Below, piece after piece: positions 50,693 through 60,209 of a stretch of 64,000 nt of DNA. Origin of the DNA: CAADGY01 sp900696665 (GTDB lineage Bacteria > Acidobacteriota > Terriglobia > Bryobacterales > Bryobacteraceae); NCBI GenBank assembly GCA_035063885.1, contig JAPSFM010000001.1, forward strand, positions 97,315-161,314. Direction: 5' to 3'. The translations under genes were made by a program, and so were the position numbers. Every line of letters starts with the position of its first letter. The stretch's first letter is position 1. Under the pieces are notes generated by a model. That model made no database searches. It was given only the letters and a program-made list of their open reading frames with translations, and had not been told where the DNA came from.

Positions 50693-52495
50693 ATGCAACT
50701 GCACGCGCTCGATTGGTTCATTGTCATTGCTTCCGTACTCGTCTGTTTTATGCCGGCGCTGTTTTTCGGCAGGAGGTCCGGAAAGAGCACGACGGAATTT
50801 TTCGCGTCGGGGCGGTCCGTTCCATGGTGGCTCGCCGGGCTGTCGATGGTCGCCACTACTTTTGCGAGCGACACACCCAACCTGGTTACCAACTTTGTGC
50901 GAACGCAGGGCGTGGCGGGTAACTGGCAGTGGTGGGCTTTCGTGCTCACTGGAATGGCGACGGTTTTCTTTTATGCCCGCTTGTGGCGCCGCTCCGGCGT
51001 CCTGACGGACCTCGAGTTTTACGAACTGCGCTACTCGGGCCGGGCGGCGAGCGTCGTGCGGGGTTTTCGCGCGGTATATCTCGGCCTGTTCTTCAACTGC
51101 ATCATCATTGCTACCGTCAACCTGGCTGCCTGCAAAATTGCCGCTATCCTTTTCGGCTTGAGCCGGTGGGAGACGCTGATTTTTGTTGGATTGCTGAACG
51201 TGGTGTTTGCCGCACACTCCGGCTTGTGGGGCGTGCTGGTTATTGACATGATTCAGTTCTTCATCAAAATGTCGGCTGTCATTGCCGCCGCCTATTTTGC
51301 CGTGAAATTGCCGCAGGTAGGCGGCCTCGAAGGATTGGTGGACAAGGTCTCGAACATGCGTGGTCCGGGCGGGCTGAACTATCTCAGTGTAATGCCCGAT
51401 TTCACGGACAACTGGGACCTCGCGGTAGCCATCTTCATTATGCCTATCGCGGTTCAGTGGTGGGCCGTCTGGTACCCCGGTGCTGAGCCTGGTGGAGGCA
51501 GCTTCATCGCCCAGCGGATGCTGGCGTCAAAATCCGAAAAGGATTCTCTCGGCGGCACCCTGTTCTTCAACCTGGCTCATTACGTTCTCCGTCCCTGGCC
51601 GTGGATTCTGGTCGGGTTGGCTTCGCTCATCGTGTACCCCACGTTGGACGACATCCAGCGCGCCTTTCCGGATCTGGATCCGACGCTCATCGGTCACGAC
51701 ATCGCCTACCCGGCCATGCTCAGGTTCCTGCCCGTCGGCTGGATGGGCTTGATGGTGGGCGGTCTCATCGCGGCGAATTCGTCGACAGTGCTGACCCATT
51801 TGAATTGGGGCGCATCGTATCTGGTGCACGACTTCTATCGCCGTTTCATGCGGCGCGGCGCAAGCGAGAAACATTATGTGCTGGCAGGGCGGCTTGGAAC
51901 GATACTTGTTTTCCTGGTGTCCTCGGCCCTGGTGTTCGCCATGGAGACGGCGCAGGACAGCTTCAACCTGATTTTGCAGATTGGAGCAGGCACCGGGCTG
52001 CTGTACCTGATGCGGTGGTTCTGGTGGAGAATCACCGCCTGGTGCGAGGTCATCGCCATGGTGAGTTCGTTCGGTGTTTCGGTGCTGTTCCTGCTGCTGC
52101 GCAGAAACGGCGTCTTGCTGGGAACACACCGTGAGTTGCTGCTCACCGTGATTGTGACGACGATCTTCTGGCTGGCTACCGCCTACCTTGGACCCCAGAC
52201 AGACAGGCAGACGTTGATCGATTTTTACCGGAAAGTGCGGCCCTTCGGTCCGGGATGGCGGCAGATCCGCCTGGAGGCCGGAATCTCGGATGCCGAAGCC
52301 GCCGAACATTCCCGCGGAGAGAACATCCCGCTGGCGCTCCTGGGGTGGGTCACCGGATGCATTATGATCTGGTCTTCGCTGTTCACGGTAGGCAACTGGC
52401 TGTATGGCCGAACAGGATATACCGTCGCGCTGCTGGTTATCTTCGTCGCCAGCGGATTAGGACTGATATCGGTGATCAAGCGGCTATGGAAGTGA
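50693..52495 (+). CDS. Sodium:solute symporter family transporter
   Basis: A 600-residue SSS-family (SLC5-like) transporter with about 13-15 hydrophobic helices. Recognisable are the N-terminal FFGRRSGKSTTEFFASGRSVPWWLAGLSMVATTF pattern (shown here as GRSVPWWLAGLSMVAT), VTNFVRTQG and VGGLIAANSSTVLTH near residue 360. It imports sugars, amino acids or organic acids with sodium. It starts 5 bp after the amidotransferase-like gene and ends about 30 bp before the oxidoreductase gene, so all are probably co-transcribed. Substrate unknown. Confidence 0.94.
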   Translation: MQLHALDWFIVIASVLVCFMPALFFGRRSGKSTTEFFASGRSVPWWLAGLSMVATTFASDTPNLVTNFVRTQGVAGNWQWWAFVLTGMATVFFYARLWRRSGVLTDLEFYELRYSGRAASVVRGFRAVYLGLFFNCIIIATVNLAACKIAAILFGLSRWETLIFVGLLNVVFAAHSGLWGVLVIDMIQFFIKMSAVIAAAYFAVKLPQVGGLEGLVDKVSNMRGPGGLNYLSVMPDFTDNWDLAVAIFIMPIAVQWWAVWYPGAEPGGGSFIAQRMLASKSEKDSLGGTLFFNLAHYVLRPWPWILVGLASLIVYPTLDDIQRAFPDLDPTLIGHDIAYPAMLRFLPVGWMGLMVGGLIAANSSTVLTHLNWGASYLVHDFYRRFMRRGASEKHYVLAGRLGTILVFLVSSALVFAMETAQDSFNLILQIGAGTGLLYLMRWFWWRITAWCEVIAMVSSFGVSVLFLLLRRNGVLLGTHRELLLTVIVTTIFWLATAYLGPQTDRQTLIDFYRKVRPFGPGWRQIRLEAGISDAEAAEHSRGENIPLALLGWVTGCIMIWSSLFTVGNWLYGRTGYTVALLVIFVASGLGLISVIKRLWK

Positions 52496-52523
52496 ACCGC
52501 GCATAATGATTTTAGGACCTAAC

Positions 52524-53828
52524 ATGGAAAAGCAGCCGGTCGACAGGCGGAATTTCATTAAGCAGACAGCGGCAGGCGCTCTGACCACATCCATTTTTAC
52601 GGGAAACGTCCGGGGTGCTAATGACCGGATCTCCGCCGCCTTCATTGGTGTCGGCGTGATGGGTGGCGAAAACCTGCAGGTCGCCATGAAGCAGCCGGGG
52701 GTTGTCGCAACCGCGGTGTGCGATGTTTACCAGCCCAATCTGGAGCGGGCCGGCGCGATTGCACGGCGCGAAGGCCACCAGGCGAGAGAGGTCCACGACT
52801 TCCGTGAGATTCTGGCGGACAAATCCATCGATATCGTCTGCATCTCCACGCCTGACCACTGGCATCCCTATATGACCGTCGAGGCGTGCAAGGCGGGGAA
52901 AGATGTGTACGTAGAGAAGCCGGCGTGTGTCGCAATCGACGAAGGGCCGAAGATGATCGAGGCTGCGCGGAAATACGGCCGCATCGTGCAGGCCGGCACA
53001 TGGCAGCGCTCCGGCGAACATTTTCAGAAAGCGTGTGAGATTGTGCGGAGCGGCGAGCTTGGCGAAATCGCCTTTACGCGCACCTGGATCTACAACAACA
53101 CTCCGCGCGAAGGTATCGGCAACCCGCCTGACGCTGCGCCGCCGAACGATCTCGATTGGGATCTCTGGCTGGGTCCGGCGCCGAAAAGGCAGTTCAACCC
53201 GAACCGCTTCGGTGTCTACCCGAAGAAGTATTCGTATTTCCGCTATTTCTGGGACTATGCCGGGGGGCACCTGACCGATTCGGGAATCCACGTCATCGAT
53301 ATCGTGCACATGGCGTTTAACGAGCGCATGCCGCGGTCAGTGGTGGCGGCGGGTGGCAAGTATTGGCTCCAGGACGACAGCGAAACGCCAGATACGATGC
53401 AAGTCGGCTTCGACTACGGCTCGTTTCTGGGCGCTTGGGAGCACCGCAGTAACAACACTGAAGGAACAACGGCGCGCCTGATGGGAACGACGTTCCACGG
53501 TACGCGCGGCACGCTGTACGTGGATCGGGCGCTCTATCGGGTCACTCCGGAGAAGGGCTCCGGGATCGAAGCCAGCGAGATGAAGCGGACCGCCAACCCG
53601 CATCCGCTGCATTGGGCCAACTTCATCGATTGCGTCCGGACGCGCAACAAACCCAACAGCGATATCGAGACTTGCGTGCGCTCCTCCTCGGCCTGCTTGC
53701 TCGGCAATCTCTCCTACCAGGCGAAAACGCGCCTTGATTGGGACGAACAAAAGCAGACCGTGCTGCAGGAAGATGCCCGCCCGTACTTGCACCGTGAATA
53801 CCGTTCGCCGTGGAAGCTCGAAGTCTGA
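52524..53828 (+). CDS. Tat-exported Gfo/Idh/MocA oxidoreductase
   Basis: A 434-residue oxidoreductase with a twin-arginine signal: RRNFIKQTAAGAL. The Rossmann domain reads AAFIGVGVMGGENLQ, with the family pattern PDHWHPYM and VEKPACVA. The C-terminal half is the substrate domain with NPNRFGVYPKKYSYFRYFWDY. Being exported by Tat, folded with its nicotinamide cofactor, it acts outside the cytoplasm. ATG at 52524 has AGGA upstream; ATG at 52506 is an alternative. It belongs to the same transporter unit and converges on the amidohydrolase with only 3 bp between stops. Confidence 0.93.
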   Translation: MEKQPVDRRNFIKQTAAGALTTSIFTGNVRGANDRISAAFIGVGVMGGENLQVAMKQPGVVATAVCDVYQPNLERAGAIARREGHQAREVHDFREILADKSIDIVCISTPDHWHPYMTVEACKAGKDVYVEKPACVAIDEGPKMIEAARKYGRIVQAGTWQRSGEHFQKACEIVRSGELGEIAFTRTWIYNNTPREGIGNPPDAAPPNDLDWDLWLGPAPKRQFNPNRFGVYPKKYSYFRYFWDYAGGHLTDSGIHVIDIVHMAFNERMPRSVVAAGGKYWLQDDSETPDTMQVGFDYGSFLGAWEHRSNNTEGTTARLMGTTFHGTRGTLYVDRALYRVTPEKGSGIEASEMKRTANPHPLHWANFIDCVRTRNKPNSDIETCVRSSSACLLGNLSYQAKTRLDWDEQKQTVLQEDARPYLHREYRSPWKLEV

Positions 53829-53831
53829 GCT

Positions 53832-55559
53832 CTACTGCCGCTGGTAGATCAGTTTCCCGCCCAAATAGGTCTGTTCTACGCCAATGTTCTTGACCTCGTC
53901 GGCCGGGCACGTGAGAATGTCGCGGTCGAGTACGATCAGGTCGGCGAGCTTGCCTTTTTCGATGGAGCCCTTCTCTTTCTCCTCGAACGTCAGATAGGCG
54001 TTATTGATGGTATACAGCCGGATGGCCTGCTCGCGCGTGATGCGCTGTTCGGCATGGAGCGTCTGATCCGTCCAGCGCGGCTGGCGCGTGAGCGTGATCC
54101 ACATTCCGAGGAATGGATTATACGGATTCACCGAACGGAAGCCTCCAATCTTCTGCATGTGATCCGATCCGCCTCCGGCCACTACTTTGTTCTCAAACAG
54201 CGATTTGTAGGGTTGAAAATAAGCCAGCCGGTCGTATCCAAACTGCTTGATCAGGGTCGCTCCATCCAACCAAAGCCAGGCGGGTTGCAGATCCGCGACG
54301 ACGCCAAGGCGGCCCATTTTCTGAATCGCTCGCAGCGTCATGAAATTGGAGTGCGAGATGCATGGACGATGCTTCGCTACGGGAAGCTCGTTGTTCACCT
54401 CTTCGTAGGCGTCGACAAGGGCCTCCACTGCGCCATCGCCCACCGAATGTGCGGTCGGCTGCAGGTTGTTCTTCATGGCCGTCCGTGCGATGCTGTATAG
54501 CTTCCCTGGCTCGATGTAGCGCATGCCACGGTAGTTCGGATCGTCGATCGAATAGACCTTGCTCACTCCCCAGGGCTTCAGCATGTAAGCGCTGCCCGTC
54601 AACATGCCGCCATCTAGGTACACTTTGATACCGCGCAGCCATAGCATGTTGTCGTAACGGTGCAGCGGATTCGCGGCGGTGGCCGCCATGCGCGCCTCGA
54701 TCTGCTCCATCGGCATCTGCGCATTGACGCCGAGCGATATGAAGACGCGGCATGTCAGTTCGCCGCGGTCCTTCAACTGACGGTATAGCTCGACATCGCC
54801 GTCTTCGGCGTCGCGGTCCGCAATGCTCGTCAAGCCTACCGAGTTGTAGTCGGCCAGCAGTTCTTTGAGACGATTCCGGCGATCCTCGGGTGTAGGTTCT
54901 CTGCCGGGATTCACTACTTTGATGAAACGGCTGCAACTTCGCAGGATACCGGTAGGCTCACCTGTCACGGGATCCCGCTCGATGCGGCCCGGTGCGCCGT
55001 CCGTGATCTTGAAATTCTTATCGATGCCGCTTAGTTTCAGTGCGAGGGAGTTCACCGAGGCATCGGGTCCGGTTGCAAACATCACCGGGTTGCGCGGTGC
55101 GGCCTGATCGAGTTCCTCACGAGTCGGGAAGCGCTGATCCCGCAACCGCGTGATGAAAACCTGCCGGACCACAATCCACTGTCCATCCGGCAGAGCCCCG
55201 GCACGCGAGTGGACATACTTCAGCACATCGGCCACTGTCTCCATCTCGGGAATCCGGTGATCGAACTCATGAAGCGAGGCGCTCACCGAGTGTACATGCG
55301 AATCGATAAGACCCGGGAGTACTGTCTTGCCCTTCAGATCGATGAGGCGAGCCTTAGTGCCCGCAAGTTTTTTCATCTCCGTGTTGCTGCCGGTCCCGAT
55401 AATGCGGTCCCCCGCGATAGCAACAGCTTCCACAATGCGAAAGTTCTCATCCACCGTCGCGATTTTTCCGTTGTATAGAACCAGGTCAGCCGTTTGTGCA
55501 CCCGCTGGATGTGCCATGGCGCAGACCGCCAGCAGCATCGGAACAAAACGATACATCAT
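53832..55559 (-). CDS. Secreted amidohydrolase (amidohydrolase-3 type)
   Basis: A 575-residue protein with a signal peptide (LLAVCAMAHPAGAQ), the metal site HVHS in LIDSHVHSVSA, and the barrel strand signatures LYNGKIATVDENF, TAHSVGDGAVEALVDAY and GSDHMQKIGGF. The domain ends with the typical YTINNAYLTFEEKEKGSIEKGKLADLIVLD. It likely cleaves a C-N bond, e.g. in an amide or N-substituted formamide, in the periplasm. Substrate not determinable. Its N-terminal codons overlap the ABC-F gene's upstream region on the opposite strand. Confidence 0.92.
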   Translation of the reverse strand: MMYRFVPMLLAVCAMAHPAGAQTADLVLYNGKIATVDENFRIVEAVAIAGDRIIGTGSNTEMKKLAGTKARLIDLKGKTVLPGLIDSHVHSVSASLHEFDHRIPEMETVADVLKYVHSRAGALPDGQWIVVRQVFITRLRDQRFPTREELDQAAPRNPVMFATGPDASVNSLALKLSGIDKNFKITDGAPGRIERDPVTGEPTGILRSCSRFIKVVNPGREPTPEDRRNRLKELLADYNSVGLTSIADRDAEDGDVELYRQLKDRGELTCRVFISLGVNAQMPMEQIEARMAATAANPLHRYDNMLWLRGIKVYLDGGMLTGSAYMLKPWGVSKVYSIDDPNYRGMRYIEPGKLYSIARTAMKNNLQPTAHSVGDGAVEALVDAYEEVNNELPVAKHRPCISHSNFMTLRAIQKMGRLGVVADLQPAWLWLDGATLIKQFGYDRLAYFQPYKSLFENKVVAGGGSDHMQKIGGFRSVNPYNPFLGMWITLTRQPRWTDQTLHAEQRITREQAIRLYTINNAYLTFEEKEKGSIEKGKLADLIVLDRDILTCPADEVKNIGVEQTYLGGKLIYQRQ

Positions 55560-55618
55560 GCACCAATGATATCCGGGTGGGGAGGCCGCCGTCTTTTATA
55601 GCCGATACTGAAAGGACC

Positions 55619-57421
55619 GTGTCCGTTCTTCTCACATGTCAGGGTGTGTCGAAAACCTATGGGAATCAACCGTTGTTTGAAGGGATTTCCCTGACGATTT
55701 CCGACCGCGACCGGCTCGGGATTATCGGTCCGAATGGTTCGGGAAAGTCCACGTTTCTGAAGATTCTGGCGGGGCTGGAAGCGCCGGATACCGGGTCCGT
55801 AGCGGTTCGCAAGCTGGTGCAACTCGCCTATGTCCCGCAGAACGAAGTCTTCCCGCCCGGCTTAACAGTGGAGCAGGTCATGCGCAAATCGCTGGATGCC
55901 ACAAACCTGCCGCCGGGCGAGCACAGCGCGCGTCTGGCAACGACGTTGGGCATGGCCGGCTTCGAGGACTTCTCGCTCCGGGTGGATTCTCTTTCAGGCG
56001 GTTGGGCCAAGCGGCTTTCGATTGCTCAGCATCTTGTCCGGCATCCGGATATTCTGCTCCTCGATGAGCCTACGAATCATCTCGATCTCGAGGGGACTCT
56101 CTGGCTGGAGCGTCTGCTTGCCGGCGCATCCTTTGCCTGTGCCGTCATAAGCCATGACCGGTATTTCCTGGAGAACGTCGCCACGGGAATGGCCGAGATA
56201 AATGCGTCGTATCCGGACGGCATGTTTCGGGTTGATGGCAACTATAGCGAGTTTTTAGCCCGCAAGGGAGAGTTCCTGCATGCCGAAGCGCGTAAGCAGG
56301 AAGCGCTCGCAACGAAGGTTCGACGTGAACTCGAATGGCTCCGTCGTGGGCCGAAAGCCCGCACGACCAAGGCGAAGGCGCGCATCGATCAGGCTGGCAG
56401 GTTGATGGACCAACTGGCGGAATTGTCCGCCCGCCGGAAATCAACCTCGGCGGAGATCGATTTCACCGCGACCGGGCGCCGGACAAAGGCCCTGCTCGAA
56501 TGTGAGGAGATCTCGAAAGAACTGGGCGGGCGGAAGCTTTTCGAGAACCTGAGCTTCAAGCTTTCACCTGGCATGCGGATCGGCTTGGTAGGGCCGAACG
56601 GCAGCGGTAAGACAACGCTGCTCCGGATGCTTGCCGGTGAGATGGAACCCGATACCGGCTCGATCCGGCGGGCTGAGTTTCTGCGCGTCGTGTACTTCGA
56701 TCAGAACCGTGAGCATCTCGACCCCGAAACGACTCTGCGGCGGGCGCTGGCGTCCGAAGGGGATTCGGTGATATTCAGAGGCCGGCCGCTCCACGTGAAT
56801 GCCTGGGCGAGGCGGTTTCTGTTTCCGCCCGAGCATCTGGAGATGCCGGCCGGAAGGCTTTCAGGCGGCGAGCAGGCCCGTGTTCTCATCGCGCGGCTGA
56901 TGCTCCAGCCGGCCGACCTGCTGCTGCTGGACGAACCGACGAACGACCTCGACATCCCTACCCTCGAAACGCTGGAAGAGAGCCTGTCGGAGTTTCCAGG
57001 CGCGGTGGTTCTGGTGACACACGACCGCTACATGATGGATCGAATATCGACGGCTGTTATCGGGCTGGACGGCCAGGGAGAAGCGCTCGCGTTTGCCGAT
57101 TACAGCCAGTGGGAAGATTGGCTGGCTTTGCGTTCAAAATCAACAAAGGAGAGCCCTCCCGCGGTGCGCCCCAGACAGACCTCCGCGGGGCCGGAACGCA
57201 AGCGCCTTTCCTACATCGAGTCGCGGGAATGGGAGACCATGGAAGAACGCATCCTGCAAGCCGAAGCGCTCTTAGAGGCAGCGAAAACGGAAGTGCAGGA
57301 GAGTGCCGCTGCCGGCGAAGCGGCGCGGTTGCAGGCTGCTTATGAAAACATGGAGGCCGCGCAGCACGAAGTGAACCGCCTGTACACGCGGTGGGCGGAA
57401 CTGGAAACGAAGCGGCAGTAA
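55619..57421 (+). CDS. ABC-F family ATPase (Uup-like)
   Basis: A 600-residue soluble tandem ABC ATPase. First domain: IIGPNGSGKSTF, the signature LSGGWAKRL and LLLDEPTNHLDL. Second domain: LVGPNGSGKTTL, LSGGEQARVL and LLLDEPTNDLD. A basic linker joins them (AEARKQEALATKVRRELEW), and the C-terminus is a coiled coil (EERILQAEALLEAAKTEVQ) as in Uup. ABC-F proteins act on ribosomes or in DNA-related processes, not as transporters. GTG at 55619 is the start, preceded by AAAGGA; a longer frame to 55496 lacks a ribosome-binding site. Confidence 0.95.
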   Translation: MSVLLTCQGVSKTYGNQPLFEGISLTISDRDRLGIIGPNGSGKSTFLKILAGLEAPDTGSVAVRKLVQLAYVPQNEVFPPGLTVEQVMRKSLDATNLPPGEHSARLATTLGMAGFEDFSLRVDSLSGGWAKRLSIAQHLVRHPDILLLDEPTNHLDLEGTLWLERLLAGASFACAVISHDRYFLENVATGMAEINASYPDGMFRVDGNYSEFLARKGEFLHAEARKQEALATKVRRELEWLRRGPKARTTKAKARIDQAGRLMDQLAELSARRKSTSAEIDFTATGRRTKALLECEEISKELGGRKLFENLSFKLSPGMRIGLVGPNGSGKTTLLRMLAGEMEPDTGSIRRAEFLRVVYFDQNREHLDPETTLRRALASEGDSVIFRGRPLHVNAWARRFLFPPEHLEMPAGRLSGGEQARVLIARLMLQPADLLLLDEPTNDLDIPTLETLEESLSEFPGAVVLVTHDRYMMDRISTAVIGLDGQGEALAFADYSQWEDWLALRSKSTKESPPAVRPRQTSAGPERKRLSYIESREWETMEERILQAEALLEAAKTEVQESAAAGEAARLQAAYENMEAAQHEVNRLYTRWAELETKRQ

Positions 57422-57428
57422 ACGGCAA

Positions 57429-57770
57429 CTACCACTGGCTCTTGTCGGGCCGTGCGATCCCCTCCAGCATGTTGTGAAAAAACCGCCCCGCGTGGTACGT
57501 CGTGCCCCACCCTTCGCTCGCCATGACACATCCGTGTTCTTTGAAAACGAACTTGGGGAGACAGTCGCCATTGTCCAGCGATCCGGTGGCAATCTCGAAG
57601 TGCTCCCGTGTCATCGGCACGCCGTCCTTTTCGAGGCCATCGTTGATTTTCGAGACCATTTCGAGTGTATGGTATTTTCCCGGACCAACCTGAGTGCGCT
57701 TTGTCCGAATATAGGCAGTGAATTGCGGCCGGTAATTTACGGGTTTCGGGGAAGCATCCTGCGACGCCAT
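57429..57770 (-). CDS. Hypothetical protein, 113 residues
   Basis: A 113-residue protein with no signal peptide, membrane segment or motif I recognise. The N-terminus is MASQDASPKPVNYR, and the C-terminal half (TYHAGRFFHNMLEG) is aromatic and histidine-rich. Codon use looks like that of real genes here, and the frame is long for its region, so I believe it is coding. It lies 8 bp from the ABC-F stop, convergent to it. Between it and the MreB-like gene (57771-57934) I see no further gene. Function unknown. Confidence 0.6.
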   Translation of the reverse strand: MASQDASPKPVNYRPQFTAYIRTKRTQVGPGKYHTLEMVSKINDGLEKDGVPMTREHFEIATGSLDNGDCLPKFVFKEHGCVMASEGWGTTYHAGRFFHNMLEGIARPDKSQW

Positions 57771-57934
57771 AGCTGAAGTTTTCTCCTTGTTTCCGCAAAG
57801 GCCCCGCGCGGTCGGGATCGAATCGCCAGGGAACCTTGCCCAGTATTGTCTAGCTTTTTATCACACCGCATCCTGGGCGTCAACGACCGAAGTACTTGGG
57901 GAACGTTTGGAAAGGAAGAGTAAGCAGGGAGAAA

Positions 57935-59011
57935 CTAGACGGTATTTCCGAAGCGGCGCCAGTGGTTGCGGCGGAGATTTTTCGACATTCTTGCCAAGCC
58001 TGTGACTACCGATTCGAGTGGGTTCGGATCCACCATAACAGGCACGCCGCATTCCTTCTCGATGCGTCTGTCCAGGTTTCGGAGAAGCGCCGTGCCTCCG
58101 GTCAGGACGATGCCTGATTCGACGATATCGGCGCTCAGTTCCGGGGGCGCCTGCTCCAGAGTCTCGCGGGTGAGTCTGACAATGTGGCTGACAGGACCGG
58201 CAAGCGCCTCACGGATCTCGCCGTCTTCCACGATCACGTCCCTGGGAATTCCCTGTATAAGACATCGCCCTTTCGCGGTAGTTTTCAATGGTTCCGTCAG
58301 CGGAAGAGCCGAGCCCACCCGGATCTTGATCTCCTCCGCCATTCGATCGCCAATCAGGAGGTGGTAGCGGTTTTGCATGTAGTCGGCGATCGCGGCGTCC
58401 ATTTCATCGCCACCAATCGCAAGGCTTCGTGAGCAGACAACGCCCGAAAGCGATAGCACCGCTGCCTCCGACACCCCGGCGCCGAAGTCGGCAATCATCC
58501 TGCCCCGCGGTTCATCGACATCCATGGAGCCGCCATACGCGGCGGCGAGCACGTTATCGATCAGGAGTATGGACGTGACGTCCGCGTCACGGAGGGATTC
58601 GATCACCGCCAGGCGTTCGACAGCCGTGGAGTGTCCCGGCACCGCGACCGCCATGTGCAGGCGTGGAAAGAGCAGGTTCTCCCGCGCTTTCGCTATGAAG
58701 TGGCGGAGCATGCTTCCGCACACGCTTAAGTCGGCGATGGTGCCCCGCAGAATCGGCCGGGCGATCCGAAGCGAAGGCGGCGTACGCCCCACTACGCTGC
58801 GGGCTTCCTGCCCGACGGCCTCGACGCTTCCGTTGCTCTCCCGCAACGTAACCATAGAGGCCTGGTTTAGCACAAGCCCGCGGCCTTGTACGTAAATCAG
58901 CGTATTTGCAGTACCCAGATCGAGCGCCGCTACGCAGAACCGGGACAACAGACCCAAAGTGGTCCTCCCCGGGGCTGTGGGGTTCCAGGTTTCCGTGGCT
59001 TCAGCCGGCAA
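57935..59011 (-). CDS. mreB: MreB-like actin-family protein
   Basis: A 358-residue member of the MreB/Mbl actin family. The phosphate-1 motif reads LDLGTANTLIYVQG, phosphate-2 IADFGAGVSEAAVLS and the adenosine region GIVLTGGTALLRNLD. The N-terminal 25 residues (MPAEATETWNPTAPGRTTLG) are an extra tail compared with typical MreB. It organises the lateral cell-wall synthesis machinery. It starts at 59011, overlapping the 3' end of the Rnk-like gene by 11 bp, so the two are coupled, which is odd. No mreC or mreD follows. Confidence 0.92.
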   Translation of the reverse strand: MPAEATETWNPTAPGRTTLGLLSRFCVAALDLGTANTLIYVQGRGLVLNQASMVTLRESNGSVEAVGQEARSVVGRTPPSLRIARPILRGTIADLSVCGSMLRHFIAKARENLLFPRLHMAVAVPGHSTAVERLAVIESLRDADVTSILLIDNVLAAAYGGSMDVDEPRGRMIADFGAGVSEAAVLSLSGVVCSRSLAIGGDEMDAAIADYMQNRYHLLIGDRMAEEIKIRVGSALPLTEPLKTTAKGRCLIQGIPRDVIVEDGEIREALAGPVSHIVRLTRETLEQAPPELSADIVESGIVLTGGTALLRNLDRRIEKECGVPVMVDPNPLESVVTGLARMSKNLRRNHWRRFGNTV

Positions 59012-59438
59012 CCCGCGTCCTTTCCGGGCTGACCAGCGAGTCCGCCTCCGGCTGATAGAGCACCTCCAGTACTTTCAGCCGCCGGGTGCCCTTCGGCACT
59101 TGCCACTCGATAGTGTCCCCGACGCGGTAGCCGAGTAAGGCGGTACCAATCGGCGCCAGAACGGAGACGGCGTTCTCGGTCCCGCGGGATTGCCCGGGAA
59201 AAACAAGTTTGTAGATCTTTTCCTCGCCGGTGTCCAGATCTTCCAGACGGACCTCCGAGTTCATCGTGACAACTCCGCGGGGAACCCGCTTCGGTTCAAC
59301 TACTTCGGCGCGATCCAATTCGAACTCGAGATCGACAAGATAGTCCGAGTCCCGCGCGTCCGGTATGAACCTGCCATCAATGAGTCGCCGTAACCGGTCC
59401 ATATCGTCTTTGGTAATGTAAATTCGGTTCTTTTTCAT
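59001..59438 (-). CDS. Rnk/GreA-like transcription factor
   Basis: A 145-residue protein with a coiled N-terminal part (KKNRIYITKDDMDRLRRLIDG) and a C-terminal GreA/GreB-type domain (YKLVFPGQSRGTENAVSVLAPIGTALLGYRVGDTIEWQVP). The family includes GreA, GreB and Rnk, which bind the RNA polymerase secondary channel. The short coil and the Rnk-like sequence make Rnk the better name than GreA. ATG at 59438 has AGGAG upstream; an in-frame start at 59498 adds 20 residues with no ribosome-binding site. Stop overlaps the mreB start by 11 bp. Confidence 0.9.
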   Translation of the reverse strand: MKKNRIYITKDDMDRLRRLIDGRFIPDARDSDYLVDLEFELDRAEVVEPKRVPRGVVTMNSEVRLEDLDTGEEKIYKLVFPGQSRGTENAVSVLAPIGTALLGYRVGDTIEWQVPKGTRRLKVLEVLYQPEADSLVSPERTRVAG

Positions 59439-59540
59439 ACTGCTTCTCCTAGGCTCCAGGTCTGCAAACACCAATGAAGCATTGATCTGAGCAATCAAAC
59501 TGCCAGCCGAATTCTCATGAATACACTACAATCGCGGCGC

Positions 59541-59583
59541 GGGGTTAGCCCCCGGAACTGCCCGAAAGGGCACAGCAGTGCCC
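59541..59583. promoter_or_regulatory. Overlapping, mutually exclusive stem-loops
   Basis: Three GC-rich stems lie in the 214-bp gap between divergent genes. Stem 1 is GGGG-TTAG-CCCC (59541-59552). Stem 2 is TGCCC-GAAA-GGGCA (59559-59572) with a stable GNRA tetraloop. Stem 3 is GGGCAC-AGCA-GTGCCC (59568-59583). Stems 2 and 3 share GGGCA and cannot form together. Neither is followed by a T-run. A leader control element for either the Rnk-like gene or the gene at 59653 is possible. I do not recognise a known riboswitch. Confidence 0.45.
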
Positions 59584-59652
59584 TATTATGCTCAGCGGAA
59601 TCGCGCAAAAGCTTAAGGATGTGACCGTGTAGAATCTGGACCGGCGATTGCT

Positions 59653-60096
59653 GTGACCGTCAGTGACATGCTCCAAGGATCGCCCGTTGTTACCTTTACA
59701 ATCGAGCAATCTCATGAAAACGCACTCCAGGCAGTGAAGCGCGCACTGGCCAAACAGAATCTACGCGTTCCGGCGCAACTGGATATAACAGCGGGACTCA
59801 AGCGGGACTTGCGTGTCAACCTGGGGCCCTGCGCGGTTCTTTTCGTGGACGATCCGGTTTTGCTACTGGAAGCCATCGTATTCCAGCGCGGTGCAGCCGT
59901 TTTTATGCCGTTGGCGATTTCGCTTTCCGGCGATCACCGGCGCACTACCGCAATGCTGCGCAGCGCGGAATCGCTGATCGAGGGAGGGGCTCCGCCGGGG
60001 TTGGTGGATCCTCTGCTAGGTCTGCATTCCCGAGTACTGAAGGCCATGGACACCATTGGGCAGCGTGAACGCGAAACCGTCCTGCTCACCGCGTAG
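59653..60096 (+). CDS. Small DUF302-like protein
   Basis: A 147-residue protein without signal or membrane helices. The N-terminal half has the pattern FTIEQSHENALQAVKRALAKQNLRV, similar in spacing to the DUF302 fold (paired strand-helix with a strand-strand ending LRVNLGPCAVLFVDDPVLLLEAIV). Function of DUF302 is not known. GTG at 59653 is the start. It is divergent from the Rnk-like gene and the stem-loop region lies between them. The assignment to DUF302 is tentative. Confidence 0.68.
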   Translation: MTVSDMLQGSPVVTFTIEQSHENALQAVKRALAKQNLRVPAQLDITAGLKRDLRVNLGPCAVLFVDDPVLLLEAIVFQRGAAVFMPLAISLSGDHRRTTAMLRSAESLIEGGAPPGLVDPLLGLHSRVLKAMDTIGQRERETVLLTA

Positions 60097-60209
60097 GTGT
60101 TCGTACCCGGTCTATGGCCTCTTGCGTGCACTTCGGAGCGGTGAGCCGGCTGCGGGAAATGCCTTGTGCCAAGCGCGCAGCCGCTCGAATAAGAGAAAGT
60201 GAGGGAAAT

